Part shown: positions 52,664 to 61,842 of the stretch, piece after piece | Numbering within the stretch: position 1 is the first letter of the stretch | How the letters are laid out: every line of letters starts with the position of its first letter | Assembly: GCF_900168195.1 (NCBI RefSeq) | Contig: NZ_FUYX01000005.1 | Span: forward strand, 310,001-374,000 | Source: Allobosea thiooxidans | Lineage (GTDB): Bacteria; Pseudomonadota; Alphaproteobacteria; Rhizobiales; Beijerinckiaceae | Direction of reading: 5' to 3' | DNA: 64,000 bases | Position numbers and translations under genes: made by a program | Notes under the pieces: generated by a model | What the model was told of the DNA's origin: nothing | Databases searched by the model: none | Seen by the model: only the letters and a program-made list of their open reading frames with translations

Positions 52664-52912
52664 TCAAGCCGCAGCGCATTGCGGGTGCGGCTTGCGGACG
52701 CGCTCGGTCGAAGCCGGATATTTCTCCAGCATCCGTTCCGGTCTGACCGGCCGGCGCACCAGTTCGCCGCCGCAATTCGGGCAGGTGCCGGCGAAACGCG
52801 TCTCCGCGCAGTCGACGCAGAAGGTGCATTCGAAGGTGCAGATCAGCGCGTCGCGCGACTGTGGGGTGAGGTCGCGGTCGCAGCATTCGCAGTTCGGGCG
52901 CAGTTGCAGCAT
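52664..52912 (-). CDS. DUF1272 small cysteine-rich protein
   Basis: An 82-residue protein with paired cysteines that could bind two zinc ions: CECC, CTFECTFCVDC and CPNC. MLQLRPNCECCDRDL is the standard opening of DUF1272, whose function is not known. GAGG lies upstream on the minus strand. Single gene. Confidence 0.85.
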   Translation of the reverse strand: MLQLRPNCECCDRDLTPQSRDALICTFECTFCVDCAETRFAGTCPNCGGELVRRPVRPERMLEKYPASTERVRKPHPQCAAA

Positions 52913-53020
52913 GGCGTGGTCTCCCTCTGTGGGCGCGGAAGAATGACCTCAAACGGCCCCGAAACCAGCGATTTCGCGTGATCCGACCGATCAACGAGAC
53001 GGATCGGTCTGGGGCAAGCT

Positions 53021-53119
53021 GTCATTCTCGGGCGAAGCGGAGCGCAGACCCGAGAATCTCCTGCAGGAAAAGGCGCTCCCTTCAGCCAGAGATGCTCGGA
53101 TCAAGCCCGAGCATGACGG
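53021..53119. repeat. Palindromic intergenic repeat, family D, copy 1
   Basis: GTCATTCTCGGGCGAAGCGG and GACCCGAGAATCTC on the left, GAGATGCTCGGATCAAGCCC and GAGCATGACGG on the right. The reverse-orientation copy is at 56975-57048. Confidence 0.75.
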
Positions 53120-53156
53120 CAAGCCATGTCCGTAGCGGGCAGGGCGCCCCCGAATT

Positions 53157-54887
53157 TCACTTCACCAGCAGCCAGTCGTCGATCACCAGCGCGTCGAGCC
53201 CGCTCGTATAGAACATCAGGATCGCGTCCTCGGCCGTGTGCAGGATCGGCTTGCCCATGATGTTGAAGGAGGTGTTCAGGATCACCGGCACGCCCGTCAG
53301 ATCATGGAAGGCCGAGATCAGCGCGTGGTAGCGCGGATTGCGCTCAGCCGTGACGCTCTGGAGCCGGCCGGTCGCGTCTTCATGGACCACGGCCGGGACG
53401 CGGTGGCGCACCGCTTCCTTCCAGGTGAGCGTGCGCTCCATATAGGGCGCGTCCTGATAGTTATCGAACCAGTCGGCGGCATGCTCGGCCAGGATCGAGG
53501 GCGCGAAGGGGCGGAATGCCTCGCGATACTTCACCTTGGCGTTGAGAATGTCCTTGGCGTCGGCCGGGCGCGGATCGGCGATGATCGAGCGGTTGCCGAG
53601 CGCGCGCGGGCCGAATTCGGCGCGGCCCTGCACCCAGCCGATCAGCTTGCCTTCTGTCAGCAGCTTGGCAGTGACGGACGCGATCTCCTCGGGAGAGAGC
53701 TTGCGCAGGCGCTTCTCCCAGAGCTGCATGCGTTCGAAAGGCTCGGTCGAGACGGTCGAGCCGAGATAGGGCGTGAGCGGCCCCTTCGGCGCGCGCCAGT
53801 CCGGATTGGCCTCGGCATGGCTGAGCCAGGCTGCGCCGATCGCGTTGCCGTCATCGGCCGGCGCCGAGGGCACGAACACCGTCCTGAAGCCGTGGCGGCC
53901 GGCGATCTTGCCGTTGAAGGAGGAATTCAGCGCGCAGCCGCCGGCGAGGACGAGGTTCTCGCTCGGAACGAGCGCGGCGGCCTCGCCAAGCAGCGCTTCC
54001 ATCATCTCGGCGAAGACATCCTGCCCGCAGCGGGCGAGATCGGCCCAGCCCTGGTCGAGGGCCTCGGCCGGGCGCTTCGCCAGGATCTCGGCGGCGACCG
54101 CCTGCACCACATCGGCCTTGGAGAAGGAGAGCTTGTGGCCCTCGATCGAGTAGAGCTTGCGCAGCAGCGCCATCAGCTCCGGGTCGGTCTTGCCGTAGGG
54201 GGCGAGCCCCATGATCTTCCATTCCTCGCCCTTGGCCTGGTCGAAGCCGGCGAGGTCGGTGACGAGCCCGAAATAGAAGCCGATCGATTCGCGTCCGCGA
54301 TGGCGCTTCACCTCGCGGATGCGGCCATTCTCCAGCGCGAAGATGGCGGAGGCGCCGGTCTCGCCCATACCGTCGACGACGAGGCAGGCAGCGTTCTCGA
54401 AGGGCGAGGACCAGCAGGCATAGGCAGCGTGGCTGAGATGGTGGCCGTAGCGCTTGAGGCCGGTGACGTTGGCCTTGCCATAAGCGCGGTCGAGGCCGAG
54501 CAGCACGCCCATGCCGGCGCGCTGCTGCGCCAGATGCAGCGAGGCGATCAGCGCGCGCTCGGTGCGCTCGGGCACGAGCGAGCGGTTGAGCTCGGGCGAG
54601 AGCTTGAGCAGTGCCTCGAGGGTGAAGGAGCCGGCGCGCGCCATCTGGTCGAGGAAGCCGGTGAAATCCTCGCCCCAGCTCGTGGCGATGCGGATCTCAG
54701 CGCCTTCCGGGATGTAGCGCTTCAGCAGCCCTTCCATGCGCGGCGCCGAATCCGGTTCGCAGTTCGGTGCGCGCTTGTATTGCAGGTAGCGCTCGGTCGC
54801 CTCGGCGAAGAGCACCTCGCCATCGGGGCCGATGATCGCGATGGCGGGATCGTGGAACGTCGTCGCAAGGCCGATCGTGTAGCTCAT
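53157..54887 (-). CDS. NodU/CmcH/TobZ family carbamoyltransferase
   Basis: A 576-residue enzyme that transfers a carbamoyl group from carbamoyl phosphate via carbamoyl-AMP. The N-terminal half is Kae1-like (HHLSHAAYACWSSPFENAAC, VVDGMGETGA), with metal-binding His; the C-terminal half has GWVQGRAEFGPRALGNRSI, the YrdC-like carbamoyl-AMP site. Known members modify Nod factors, cephamycin or tobramycin. No nod or antibiotic genes adjoin, so the acceptor may be a cell-surface glycan. Start gives MSYTIGLATTFHDPAIAII. Confidence 0.9.
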   Translation of the reverse strand: MSYTIGLATTFHDPAIAIIGPDGEVLFAEATERYLQYKRAPNCEPDSAPRMEGLLKRYIPEGAEIRIATSWGEDFTGFLDQMARAGSFTLEALLKLSPELNRSLVPERTERALIASLHLAQQRAGMGVLLGLDRAYGKANVTGLKRYGHHLSHAAYACWSSPFENAACLVVDGMGETGASAIFALENGRIREVKRHRGRESIGFYFGLVTDLAGFDQAKGEEWKIMGLAPYGKTDPELMALLRKLYSIEGHKLSFSKADVVQAVAAEILAKRPAEALDQGWADLARCGQDVFAEMMEALLGEAAALVPSENLVLAGGCALNSSFNGKIAGRHGFRTVFVPSAPADDGNAIGAAWLSHAEANPDWRAPKGPLTPYLGSTVSTEPFERMQLWEKRLRKLSPEEIASVTAKLLTEGKLIGWVQGRAEFGPRALGNRSIIADPRPADAKDILNAKVKYREAFRPFAPSILAEHAADWFDNYQDAPYMERTLTWKEAVRHRVPAVVHEDATGRLQSVTAERNPRYHALISAFHDLTGVPVILNTSFNIMGKPILHTAEDAILMFYTSGLDALVIDDWLLVK

Positions 54888-54930
54888 GGTCGAAAGCCAA
54901 TAACCTCCCCGGCGCGGGAAGCCAAATCGC

Positions 54931-55560
54931 TCAGGGCTTCCCGATCGCCGCCTTCATCAGCGCCTTGGAGTCGGCGCTCGCCCAATCGGCCGGGCCCTGG
55001 ATGATGCCGAGCTCGCAGCCCGCCTTGTCGACGATGATGCTGACCGGCATGCCCTCGACCTTGTGGGCGGCACGTAGCGCCTGGAAGGTCGCGGCCTGCG
55101 GATCGCCATAGAAGGGCAGGGTGGTGATCTTGTTCTCGGCGAGCCAGGCCTTCGGCTTGTCGAGGTTGCGCGTGTCGATGTTGATCGCGACGACGGCGAA
55201 GTCGGGCCCGCCCATCTCCTTCTGAAGCGCGTCGAGCGAGGGCATCTCCTTCAGGCAGGGCGCGCACCAGGTCGCCCAGAGGTTGACCAGCAGCGTCTTG
55301 CCCTTCAGCGCGGCGAGCGTCGTCGGCTGGCCGTCCGGCCCGGTGAAGGCGAGTTCCGGCGCCGGCTGCGGGCGCGAGCGGATCTCGACCGCCGCGACCT
55401 CGCCCTTGACCTGCGGCTTCATGCGCTCGGCGGTTGCGCGCGCCGCGCTGCATGATCCGTTGCCGGCATCGCCCGTGACGGAGTAGAAGGCTGCGCCGCC
55501 GCCGAGGGCGAGGAGGGCCAGAGCCCCGGTTGCGGCCAGAATGATCGTTCGAGACCTCAT
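54931..55560 (-). CDS. tlpA: TlpA family thiol:disulfide oxidoreductase, membrane-anchored
   Basis: A 209-residue protein with an N-terminal anchor (residues 6-27) and a periplasmic thioredoxin fold. [13 protein letters not shown] holds the CxxC site, with the cis-Pro in EGMPVSIIV. In Bradyrhizobium TlpA reduces the copper-site cysteines of cytochrome oxidase subunit II and ScoI. It is divergent from argH with only 27 bases between starts, the known rhizobial arrangement. Confidence 0.93.
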   Translation of the reverse strand: MRSRTIILAATGALALLALGGGAAFYSVTGDAGNGSCSAARATAERMKPQVKGEVAAVEIRSRPQPAPELAFTGPDGQPTTLAALKGKTLLVNLWATWCAPCLKEMPSLDALQKEMGGPDFAVVAINIDTRNLDKPKAWLAENKITTLPFYGDPQAATFQALRAAHKVEGMPVSIIVDKAGCELGIIQGPADWASADSKALMKAAIGKP

Positions 55561-55587
55561 CGCGCCCTAGAAGCAGGAAAGACCATC

Positions 55588-56973
55588 GTGAGCAATCGCA
55601 TGTGGGGTGGGCGTTTCGCCACAGGGCCGGGCGTCATCATGGAGGAGATCAACGCCTCCATCGATTTCGACAAGAAGCTCTGGCGCCAGGATATCCGCGG
55701 TTCGCTCGCGCATGCGGCCATGCTGGCCGAGACCGGTATCCTCACCAAGGACGATGTCGCGACGATCATCGCCGGCCTCAAGCAGGTTGAGGGTGAGATC
55801 GAGAGCGGCGCCTTCACGTTTTCGCGTGCGCTCGAAGACGTCCATATGAACGTCGAGTCGAACCTCAAGGACAAGATCGGCGCAGCCGCCGGCCGGCTGC
55901 ACACCGCCCGCTCGCGCAACGACCAGGTCGCGACCGACATGCGGCTGTGGGTGCGCGACACGCTCGACGAGCTCGACGGCCAGATGGCCGACCTTCAGCT
56001 GGCGCTGGCCGAGAAGGCCGACACCTATGCGGGGGCGGTGATGCCGGGCTTCACCCATCTCCAGTCGGCGCAGCCGGTCACCTTCGGCCATCACATGCTG
56101 GCCTATGTCGAAATGCTCGCCCGCGACCGCAGCCGCATCCGCGATGCCCGCGCCCGCCTCAACGAGTGCCCGCTCGGCGCGGCCGCGCTCGCCGGCACCT
56201 CCTTCCCGATCGACCGCCACATGACGGCGAAGGCGCTCGGCTTCGACCGCCCGACCGCGAATTCGCTGGATTCGGTGTCGGACCGCGATTTCGTGCTGGA
56301 GACGCTGTCGGCCGCCTCGATCTGCGCCATGCATCTCTCGCGCCTCGCCGAGGAGATCGTGCTCTGGGCGACGCCGCAATTCGGCTTCGTGAAACTGTCG
56401 GACGCCTTCTCGACCGGCTCCTCGATCATGCCGCAGAAGCGCAACCCGGACGCGGCCGAGCTGGTGCGCGGCAAGGCGGGGCGCGTCTTCGGCGCGCTGC
56501 AGGCGCTGCTGACCATGATGAAGGGCCTGCCGCTGACCTATTCGAAGGACATGCAGGAGGACAAGGAGGGCACCTTCGACGCGTTGCAGACGCTTTCGCT
56601 CTGCCTTGCCGCCACCGCCGGCATGGTCCGCGACATGCAGCCCGACCTCAAGGTGATGAAGAAGGCCGCCGGCCTCGGCTACGCCACCGCGACCGACCTC
56701 GCCGACTGGCTGGTGCGGGTGCTGAAGATGCCGTTCCGTGACGCGCACCATGTCACCGGCCGCCTCGTCGGCATCGCCTCGGAGAAGAAGATCGGGCTGG
56801 AGAAGCTCTCGCTCGCCGAGATGCAAGGCGTGGAGCCGAAGATCACCGAGGCCGTCTTCGCCGTGCTCGGCGTCGACCAGTCGGTCAAGAGCCGCGTCAG
56901 CTATGGCGGCACGGCCCCGGCGAATGTCCGCAAGCAGGCGCGGCGTTGGCTCAAGCAGCTCGCGAAGAAATAG
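55588..56973 (+). CDS. argH: Argininosuccinate lyase
   Basis: A 461-residue enzyme for the last step of arginine synthesis. Conserved stretches are [25 protein letters not shown] and the fumarase-superfamily signature [12 protein letters not shown] with its catalytic serine loop. The start is GTG at 55588 ([14 protein letters not shown]), set by homology, with AGGAAAG upstream. lptM and lysA follow. Confidence 0.97.
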   Translation: MSNRMWGGRFATGPGVIMEEINASIDFDKKLWRQDIRGSLAHAAMLAETGILTKDDVATIIAGLKQVEGEIESGAFTFSRALEDVHMNVESNLKDKIGAAAGRLHTARSRNDQVATDMRLWVRDTLDELDGQMADLQLALAEKADTYAGAVMPGFTHLQSAQPVTFGHHMLAYVEMLARDRSRIRDARARLNECPLGAAALAGTSFPIDRHMTAKALGFDRPTANSLDSVSDRDFVLETLSAASICAMHLSRLAEEIVLWATPQFGFVKLSDAFSTGSSIMPQKRNPDAAELVRGKAGRVFGALQALLTMMKGLPLTYSKDMQEDKEGTFDALQTLSLCLAATAGMVRDMQPDLKVMKKAAGLGYATATDLADWLVRVLKMPFRDAHHVTGRLVGIASEKKIGLEKLSLAEMQGVEPKITEAVFAVLGVDQSVKSRVSYGGTAPANVRKQARRWLKQLAKK

Positions 56974-56974
56974 G

Positions 56975-57048
56975 CCGTCATGCTCGGGCTTGACCCGAGC
57001 CTCTTCCGACAGAGATTCTCGGGTCCGCCGACGCGGCCCGAGAATGAC
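56975..57048. repeat. Palindromic intergenic repeat, family D, copy 2
   Basis: CCGTCATGCTCGGGCTTGAC on the left and CGGCCCGAGAATGAC on the right, opposite orientation to the copy at 53021-53119. Lies directly behind argH. Confidence 0.75.
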
Positions 57049-57121
57049 ACCCGAGGAAGCCTCGCGCTCCGCCGCATCCTCCGCTAAGGTCCCGCCACGC
57101 TTCGTTCGAGGGTTCGTTTTC

Positions 57122-57385
57122 GTGCTTGATTCCCGCCTGAAATTCGGCCGCACCCTGCTGGTCGTCGGCCTTCTGGCCGTTGCGCTCGGCGCCTGCGGGC
57201 GCAAGGGGCCGCTGGAGGCGCCGCCCAACGCGACCGGCGCCATCGACCTGCCGGACAACCAGATCGGGGCGCACGAGAACGATGTCTCGTCCTATGGTTC
57301 GGCTTCGGTGCTGGCCAAGCCGGCCAAGGCGAACAAGGCGATCACGGTGCCGGACAAGCCGTTCCTCCTCGACCCGTTGATGTGA
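57122..57385 (+). CDS. lptM: LptM-like lipoprotein (YifL)
   Basis: An 87-residue lipoprotein with lipobox LGAC (VVGLLAVALGACGRKGPLEA). The CGRKGPLExP start of the mature part is the LptM signature. LptM assists assembly of the LPS translocon LptD/E. The gene sits between argH and lysA as in other Hyphomicrobiales. The start is GTG at 57122 with GAGGG upstream; no ATG is available. Confidence 0.87.
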   Translation: MLDSRLKFGRTLLVVGLLAVALGACGRKGPLEAPPNATGAIDLPDNQIGAHENDVSSYGSASVLAKPAKANKAITVPDKPFLLDPLM

Positions 57386-57477
57386 TTTCAGTTTCCTCGC
57401 GCCGCCGTTCCGGCTCTCCGCTTCGCTCCGGCGGGATGACGACGTGAATTTCAGCTGGCCTTTTCAGGGTTAATCCC

Positions 57478-58761
57478 ATGCATCATTTCGCCTATCGCGA
57501 CGGCTCGCTCCATGCCGAGGGCGTCGATCTCCGCCGCATCGCGGCCGAGGTCGGTACGCCGGTCTATGTCTATTCCACCGCGACGATCGAACGGCACTAC
57601 AAGCTGTTCGCGGCGGCGATGAAGAAGGCCGCCGGCAAGGCGCATGTCTTCTATGCCATGAAGGCGAACGGCAATCTCGGCGTGCTGAAGACGCTGGGGG
57701 CGCTCGGCGCCGGCATCGACACGGTCTCCGAGGGCGAGGTGCGCAAGGCGCTCGCCGCCGGCATCCCGCCCGAGAAGATCGTGTTCTCGGGCGTCGGCAA
57801 GAGCGAGCAGGAGCTGCGCTTCGCGGTCGAGACCGGCATCTACCAGGTCAATATCGAGAGCGAGAGCGAGCTCGACCTGCTCTCCAAGGTCGCGTCTTCG
57901 CTCGGCAAGCGGCAGGAGGCGGTGTTCCGGGTCAATCCGGACATCGGCGCAGGCGGCCACGCCAAGATCACGACCGGCTCCTCCGAGAACAAGTTCGGCG
58001 TCTCCTTCGAGGAGGTCGGCCGGCTCTATTCCCGCGCGGCCAACATGCCGGGCGTGCGGATCATGGGCCTTGCCGTCCATATCGGCAGCCAGATCCGCGA
58101 GATCGACGCCTTCGAGGCGGCCTATTCCAAGATGGTCGCGCTGGTCGGCGACCTGAAGGGCGAGGGGCACCGGGTCGACCGGCTCGATCTCGGCGGCGGG
58201 CTCGGCATCCCCTACGACATCCCCAAGACCTTCGATTACGGGCCGGGGCTGATCGAGGCCTATGCCGAGATGGTCGGCCGGGTGACGAAGGGGCTCGACG
58301 TCGAGCTCGGCTTCGAGCCGGGCCGCCTGATCGTCGGCAATGCCGGCCTGCTGCTGACGCGGGTGCTGCATCTCAATCCACGCCCGACCAAGCAGTTCCT
58401 CGTGGTCGACGCGGCGATGAACGACCTCGTCCGGCCGGCGATGTACGAGGCCTATCACGAGATCTGGCCGGTGGCGGAGCCGGCGATCGGCAGCCCCGAG
58501 ATCGCCTATGACGTCGTCGGCCCGATCTGCGAATCGGGCGACACCTTCACCACGGGCCGCGCCCTGCCGCAGCTCAAGCAGAACGACCTCGTCGCCTTCA
58601 TGACGGCGGGAGCCTATGGCGCCTCGATGTCCTCGACCTACAACCAGCGCCTTCTGGTCGCGGAGGTCATGGTCAAGGGTGACGATTATGCCGTGACGCG
58701 GCCGCGCCAGAGCTATGAAGAGCTGATCGGCACCGACCGGCTGCCCGGCTGGTTCGCCTGA
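57478..58761 (+). CDS. lysA: Diaminopimelate decarboxylase
   Basis: A 427-residue PLP enzyme giving lysine from meso-diaminopimelate. The PLP lysine is in FYAMKANGN near residue 62, with HIGSQI, LGGGLGIPY, GFEPGRLIVGNAG and the subunit-shared CESGD and YNQR motifs. Start at 57478 (MHHFAYRDGSLHAEGVDL) is the common form. It follows lptM after 92 bases. Confidence 0.97.
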   Translation: MHHFAYRDGSLHAEGVDLRRIAAEVGTPVYVYSTATIERHYKLFAAAMKKAAGKAHVFYAMKANGNLGVLKTLGALGAGIDTVSEGEVRKALAAGIPPEKIVFSGVGKSEQELRFAVETGIYQVNIESESELDLLSKVASSLGKRQEAVFRVNPDIGAGGHAKITTGSSENKFGVSFEEVGRLYSRAANMPGVRIMGLAVHIGSQIREIDAFEAAYSKMVALVGDLKGEGHRVDRLDLGGGLGIPYDIPKTFDYGPGLIEAYAEMVGRVTKGLDVELGFEPGRLIVGNAGLLLTRVLHLNPRPTKQFLVVDAAMNDLVRPAMYEAYHEIWPVAEPAIGSPEIAYDVVGPICESGDTFTTGRALPQLKQNDLVAFMTAGAYGASMSSTYNQRLLVAEVMVKGDDYAVTRPRQSYEELIGTDRLPGWFA

Positions 58762-58767
58762 GCCAGG

Positions 58768-58861
58768 CCGTCATGCTCGCCCTTGTGGCGAGCATCCATG
58801 TCTTGATTGCTTCGCTTGATGCAGGAAGACGTGGGTGGCCGGGACAAGCCCGACCATGACG
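58768..58861. repeat. Palindromic intergenic repeat, family C, copy 3
   Basis: CCGTCATGCTCGCCCTTGTG on the left and GACAAGCCCGACCATGACG on the right, same orientation as copy 1. Directly after lysA. Confidence 0.85.
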
Positions 58862-59029
58862 AAGAGCTCCGCGAACAGGCTCCTGGACATGACGGCGTGT
58901 GCCTCCCGTTCACGAAAGGCGGAGCGTTGTGCGCCGCGGCGTCTTCGCGCTGGCAATGCCACATTCCCATGTTAGCCTGACCGGGTCAGGCAAGATCAGA
59001 CAGGAATGGGGGCCGCCCGGAGCGATGGC

Positions 59030-61729
59030 ATGAGCGAGGCAGAGCGCCGCAAGGCGCCCGACACGATCGACGGCATCCGGCAGCGGCTCAGCCGTCTCGC
59101 GCTGGCCTCGCGCGCCTCGCTGGGCTGGGAGCGGCTCTGGCCGCGGCTCTGGCTGCCGCTCTCGGTCCTGTTCGCCTTTCTCGCGGTCTCCTGGTTCGGA
59201 TTATGGACGCATCTGCCCTGGTATGGGCGGATTGCCGGCGTGCTGGCCTTCGCCGCTGCGCTCGCCGGCAGCCTCTGGCATGTCGCCCGGCTCGTCCTGC
59301 CGACGCATCGCGACGCGCTGAACCGGCTCGACCGATCCTTCGCGGGCGGGCATCGCCCGGCCTCGGCGCTGGAGGACAGCCTCGCCGTCGGTGCGGCCGA
59401 CCCGGTGGCGCAGGCGCTCTGGAAGCTGCATGTCGAGCGTCAGAGCCGGCAGGTGGCTTCGCTGAAGGTTGCGCCGCCGCAGCCGCTCATGGCGGGGCGC
59501 GACCGGTTCGCGCTGCGCGCCGTGCCGCTGCTCGCCGCCATCACCGCCTTCTTCGTGGCAGGGCCCGAGACGACGCAGCGCCTCTCGGCCGCCTTCGACT
59601 GGAAGGGACCGCCGAGCAGCGCGCCTTCGACCCGCATCGACGCCTGGATCGACCCCCCGGCCTATACCCGCCTGCCGCCGATCCTGATCGATTTCGCCAA
59701 GCTCGCGAGCCCTCATCTCAGCGCGCCGGAGAAATCGATCATCGTCGTGCGCATCGCCGGCAAGACCAATATGGACGTCGCCACCACGGGACGGCTCGAA
59801 CTGGTGAAGCCCGAGGACAAGGACGCGGAGGGCAAGGACGCCAAGGCCAAGGAGGCCGGGGCGGCCAAGCCGGCCGGGCCGCAGCAGGCGGTGCTGGAGA
59901 AGCGCTTCACGCTCGCCGGCAACGGCACGCTCAAGCTCACCGGCAGCGGCGCGCCCGGCACCACGCTCCAGCTCACGGCCATCGCCGACCAGCCGCCGAC
60001 CATCGCCTTCGCCGAGCCGCCGAAGCCGGTCACCGGCGCACAGTCCGGCGGGCTCGGCATCGTCTACAAGTCCAAGGACGATTACGGCATCGCCTCGATC
60101 GAGGCGACCGTCACGCGTCCGGACGCCGGGGCGGGCGGGCGCTCGCTGGTCGAGCCGCCGAAGCAGAACCTCGCCGTGCCGCCACCCTCGGCGGCCGAGG
60201 AGGAGATGAAGAGCACCGTCGACTTCTCGGCCCATCCCTGGGCCGGCGCGAAGGTCCGCATGGTGCTGATCGCCAAGGACGAAGCCGGGCAGGAAGGCCG
60301 CAGCGAGCCGGTCGAGGTCGTGCTGCCGCAGCGCACCTTCACCAAGCCGATCGCCAAGGCGCTGGTCGAGCAGCGGCGCAAGCTCGTGATGAATGTCGAC
60401 GACCGCTCCAAGGTCCAGCTCGCCATGGATGCGCTGATGATCGAGCCCGACCTCTTCATGAAGGAGACCGGCGTCTATCTCGGCATGCGGATGCTGACCG
60501 AGCGGCTGCGCAAGTCCGGCAGCGACGACGAGCTGCGCGAGGTCTCCGAGCTGATGTGGGCGATGGCGCTGCAGCTCGAGGACGGCGACATGTCCGATGC
60601 CGAGCGGGCGCTCCGGCAGGCGCAGGAGAACCTGCAGCAGGCGCTGGAGCGCGGCGCCTCCGAGGAGGAGGTCAAGAAGCTCACCGAAGAGATGCGCCGG
60701 GCCATGGACAATTTCATGCGCCAGCTGGCCGAGCAGATGATGCGCCAGCAGCAGAACGGCGAGCAGAACCAGGCGCAACTGCCGGAGAATTTCCGCACCG
60801 TGACGCCGCGGGACCTGCAGAACATGCTCGACCGCATCGAGGAGCTCTCGAAGCGCGGCGACATGGCCGAGGCGCAGCGCCTGATGGAAGAGCTCAACCG
60901 GATGCTCAACAACCTGCAGATGGCGCGCCCCGGCCAGCGCGATCCGCGCCAGAACCAGATGAACCAGGCGCTCGGCGACCTCGACCGGATGACGCGCGAC
61001 CAGCAGAACCTGCGCGACGAGACCTATCAGGACGAGCAGCGCCGGACGCAGCAGGGGCAGCGCCCCGGGCGGCAGCAGGCGCGGCCGGGGCAGCGCGGCC
61101 AACAGGGGCAACAGGGCCAGCAGGGTCAGCGCGGCCGCCAGCCCGGCCAGCAGCCCGGCGAGCAGGGCGAGGACGGCGAAGGCGGCGAGGGCATGCAGGG
61201 CCAGAACGGCCAGGGGCAGGGCCTGTCGCAGCGCCAGCAGGCCTTGCGCGAGCGACTGCAGGATCTGCAGCGGCGGATGCGCGGCATGGGCGCGCCGCAG
61301 AACGGCGAGCTCGGCGAGGCCGAGGACGCCATGCGCGAGGCCGAGGAGCAGCTCGGCCAGGGGCAGGGCGAGGGGGCGCTCGACGCGCAGGGGCGCGCGC
61401 TCGATGCGCTGCGCCGCGGCGGCCAGAACCTCGCCCAGCAGATGCAGGGCCAGCCCGGCGAGGGCGACGGCACCGAAGGCGCCTATGGCGAGCCTGACGG
61501 GCGCCCGGCCGGCCGGCCCTCGGCGCAGCAGCGCGGCAGCGAGGACCCGCTCGGCCGGCCGCAGCGCCAGCGCGACTGGGCCGATGGCCGGGTCAAGGTG
61601 CCGGGCGCCGACGAGAGCGCGACGCAACGGGCGCGGCGCATCCTCGAAGAGCTGCGCAAGCGCCTCGGCGACCCGCTGCGCCCGACCGAGGAACTCGACT
61701 ATCTGGAGCGCCTGCTCAGGCGGAACTGA
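59030..61729 (+). CDS. TIGR02302 (DUF4175) membrane protein with Gln-rich region
   Basis: An 899-residue protein. Two membrane segments are close to the N-terminus (about 43-62 and 66-88) and one near 165-180; a large outer part follows. From about residue 565 to 820 it is strongly enriched in Gln/Gly/Arg (QQGQQGQQGQRGRQPGQQPG and similar), preceded by predicted coiled coil (LRQAQENLQQAL, EEVKKLTEEM). This layout matches TIGR02302, found in Hyphomicrobiales, function unknown. ATG 59030 has GGAG nine bases upstream; ATG 59006 is an alternative. Confidence 0.87.
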   Translation: MSEAERRKAPDTIDGIRQRLSRLALASRASLGWERLWPRLWLPLSVLFAFLAVSWFGLWTHLPWYGRIAGVLAFAAALAGSLWHVARLVLPTHRDALNRLDRSFAGGHRPASALEDSLAVGAADPVAQALWKLHVERQSRQVASLKVAPPQPLMAGRDRFALRAVPLLAAITAFFVAGPETTQRLSAAFDWKGPPSSAPSTRIDAWIDPPAYTRLPPILIDFAKLASPHLSAPEKSIIVVRIAGKTNMDVATTGRLELVKPEDKDAEGKDAKAKEAGAAKPAGPQQAVLEKRFTLAGNGTLKLTGSGAPGTTLQLTAIADQPPTIAFAEPPKPVTGAQSGGLGIVYKSKDDYGIASIEATVTRPDAGAGGRSLVEPPKQNLAVPPPSAAEEEMKSTVDFSAHPWAGAKVRMVLIAKDEAGQEGRSEPVEVVLPQRTFTKPIAKALVEQRRKLVMNVDDRSKVQLAMDALMIEPDLFMKETGVYLGMRMLTERLRKSGSDDELREVSELMWAMALQLEDGDMSDAERALRQAQENLQQALERGASEEEVKKLTEEMRRAMDNFMRQLAEQMMRQQQNGEQNQAQLPENFRTVTPRDLQNMLDRIEELSKRGDMAEAQRLMEELNRMLNNLQMARPGQRDPRQNQMNQALGDLDRMTRDQQNLRDETYQDEQRRTQQGQRPGRQQARPGQRGQQGQQGQQGQRGRQPGQQPGEQGEDGEGGEGMQGQNGQGQGLSQRQQALRERLQDLQRRMRGMGAPQNGELGEAEDAMREAEEQLGQGQGEGALDAQGRALDALRRGGQNLAQQMQGQPGEGDGTEGAYGEPDGRPAGRPSAQQRGSEDPLGRPQRQRDWADGRVKVPGADESATQRARRILEELRKRLGDPLRPTEELDYLERLLRRN

Positions 61730-61741
61730 GCAGGCTGCGTG

Positions 61742-61834
61742 CCGTCATGCTCGCCCTTGTGGCGAGCAGCCACGTCTTGAACGCGCCCTCGAGCGGCGAA
61801 GACGTGGATGGTCGGGGCAAGCCCGACCGTGGCG
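61742..61834. repeat. Palindromic intergenic repeat, family C, copy 4
   Basis: CCGTCATGCTCGCCCTTGTG on the left; right arm GACGTGGATGGTCGGGGCA with an eroded outer end (CCCGACCGTGGCG). Between convergent genes. Confidence 0.8.
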
Positions 61835-61842
61835 ATGCGGGG

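Noticed and set aside
61040-61250. Possible DNA tandem repeat array or CRISPR-like pattern
   Set aside because: The repetition is CAG/GGC-rich coding for a Gln/Gly segment within one protein frame; there are no uniform spacers or direct repeats.
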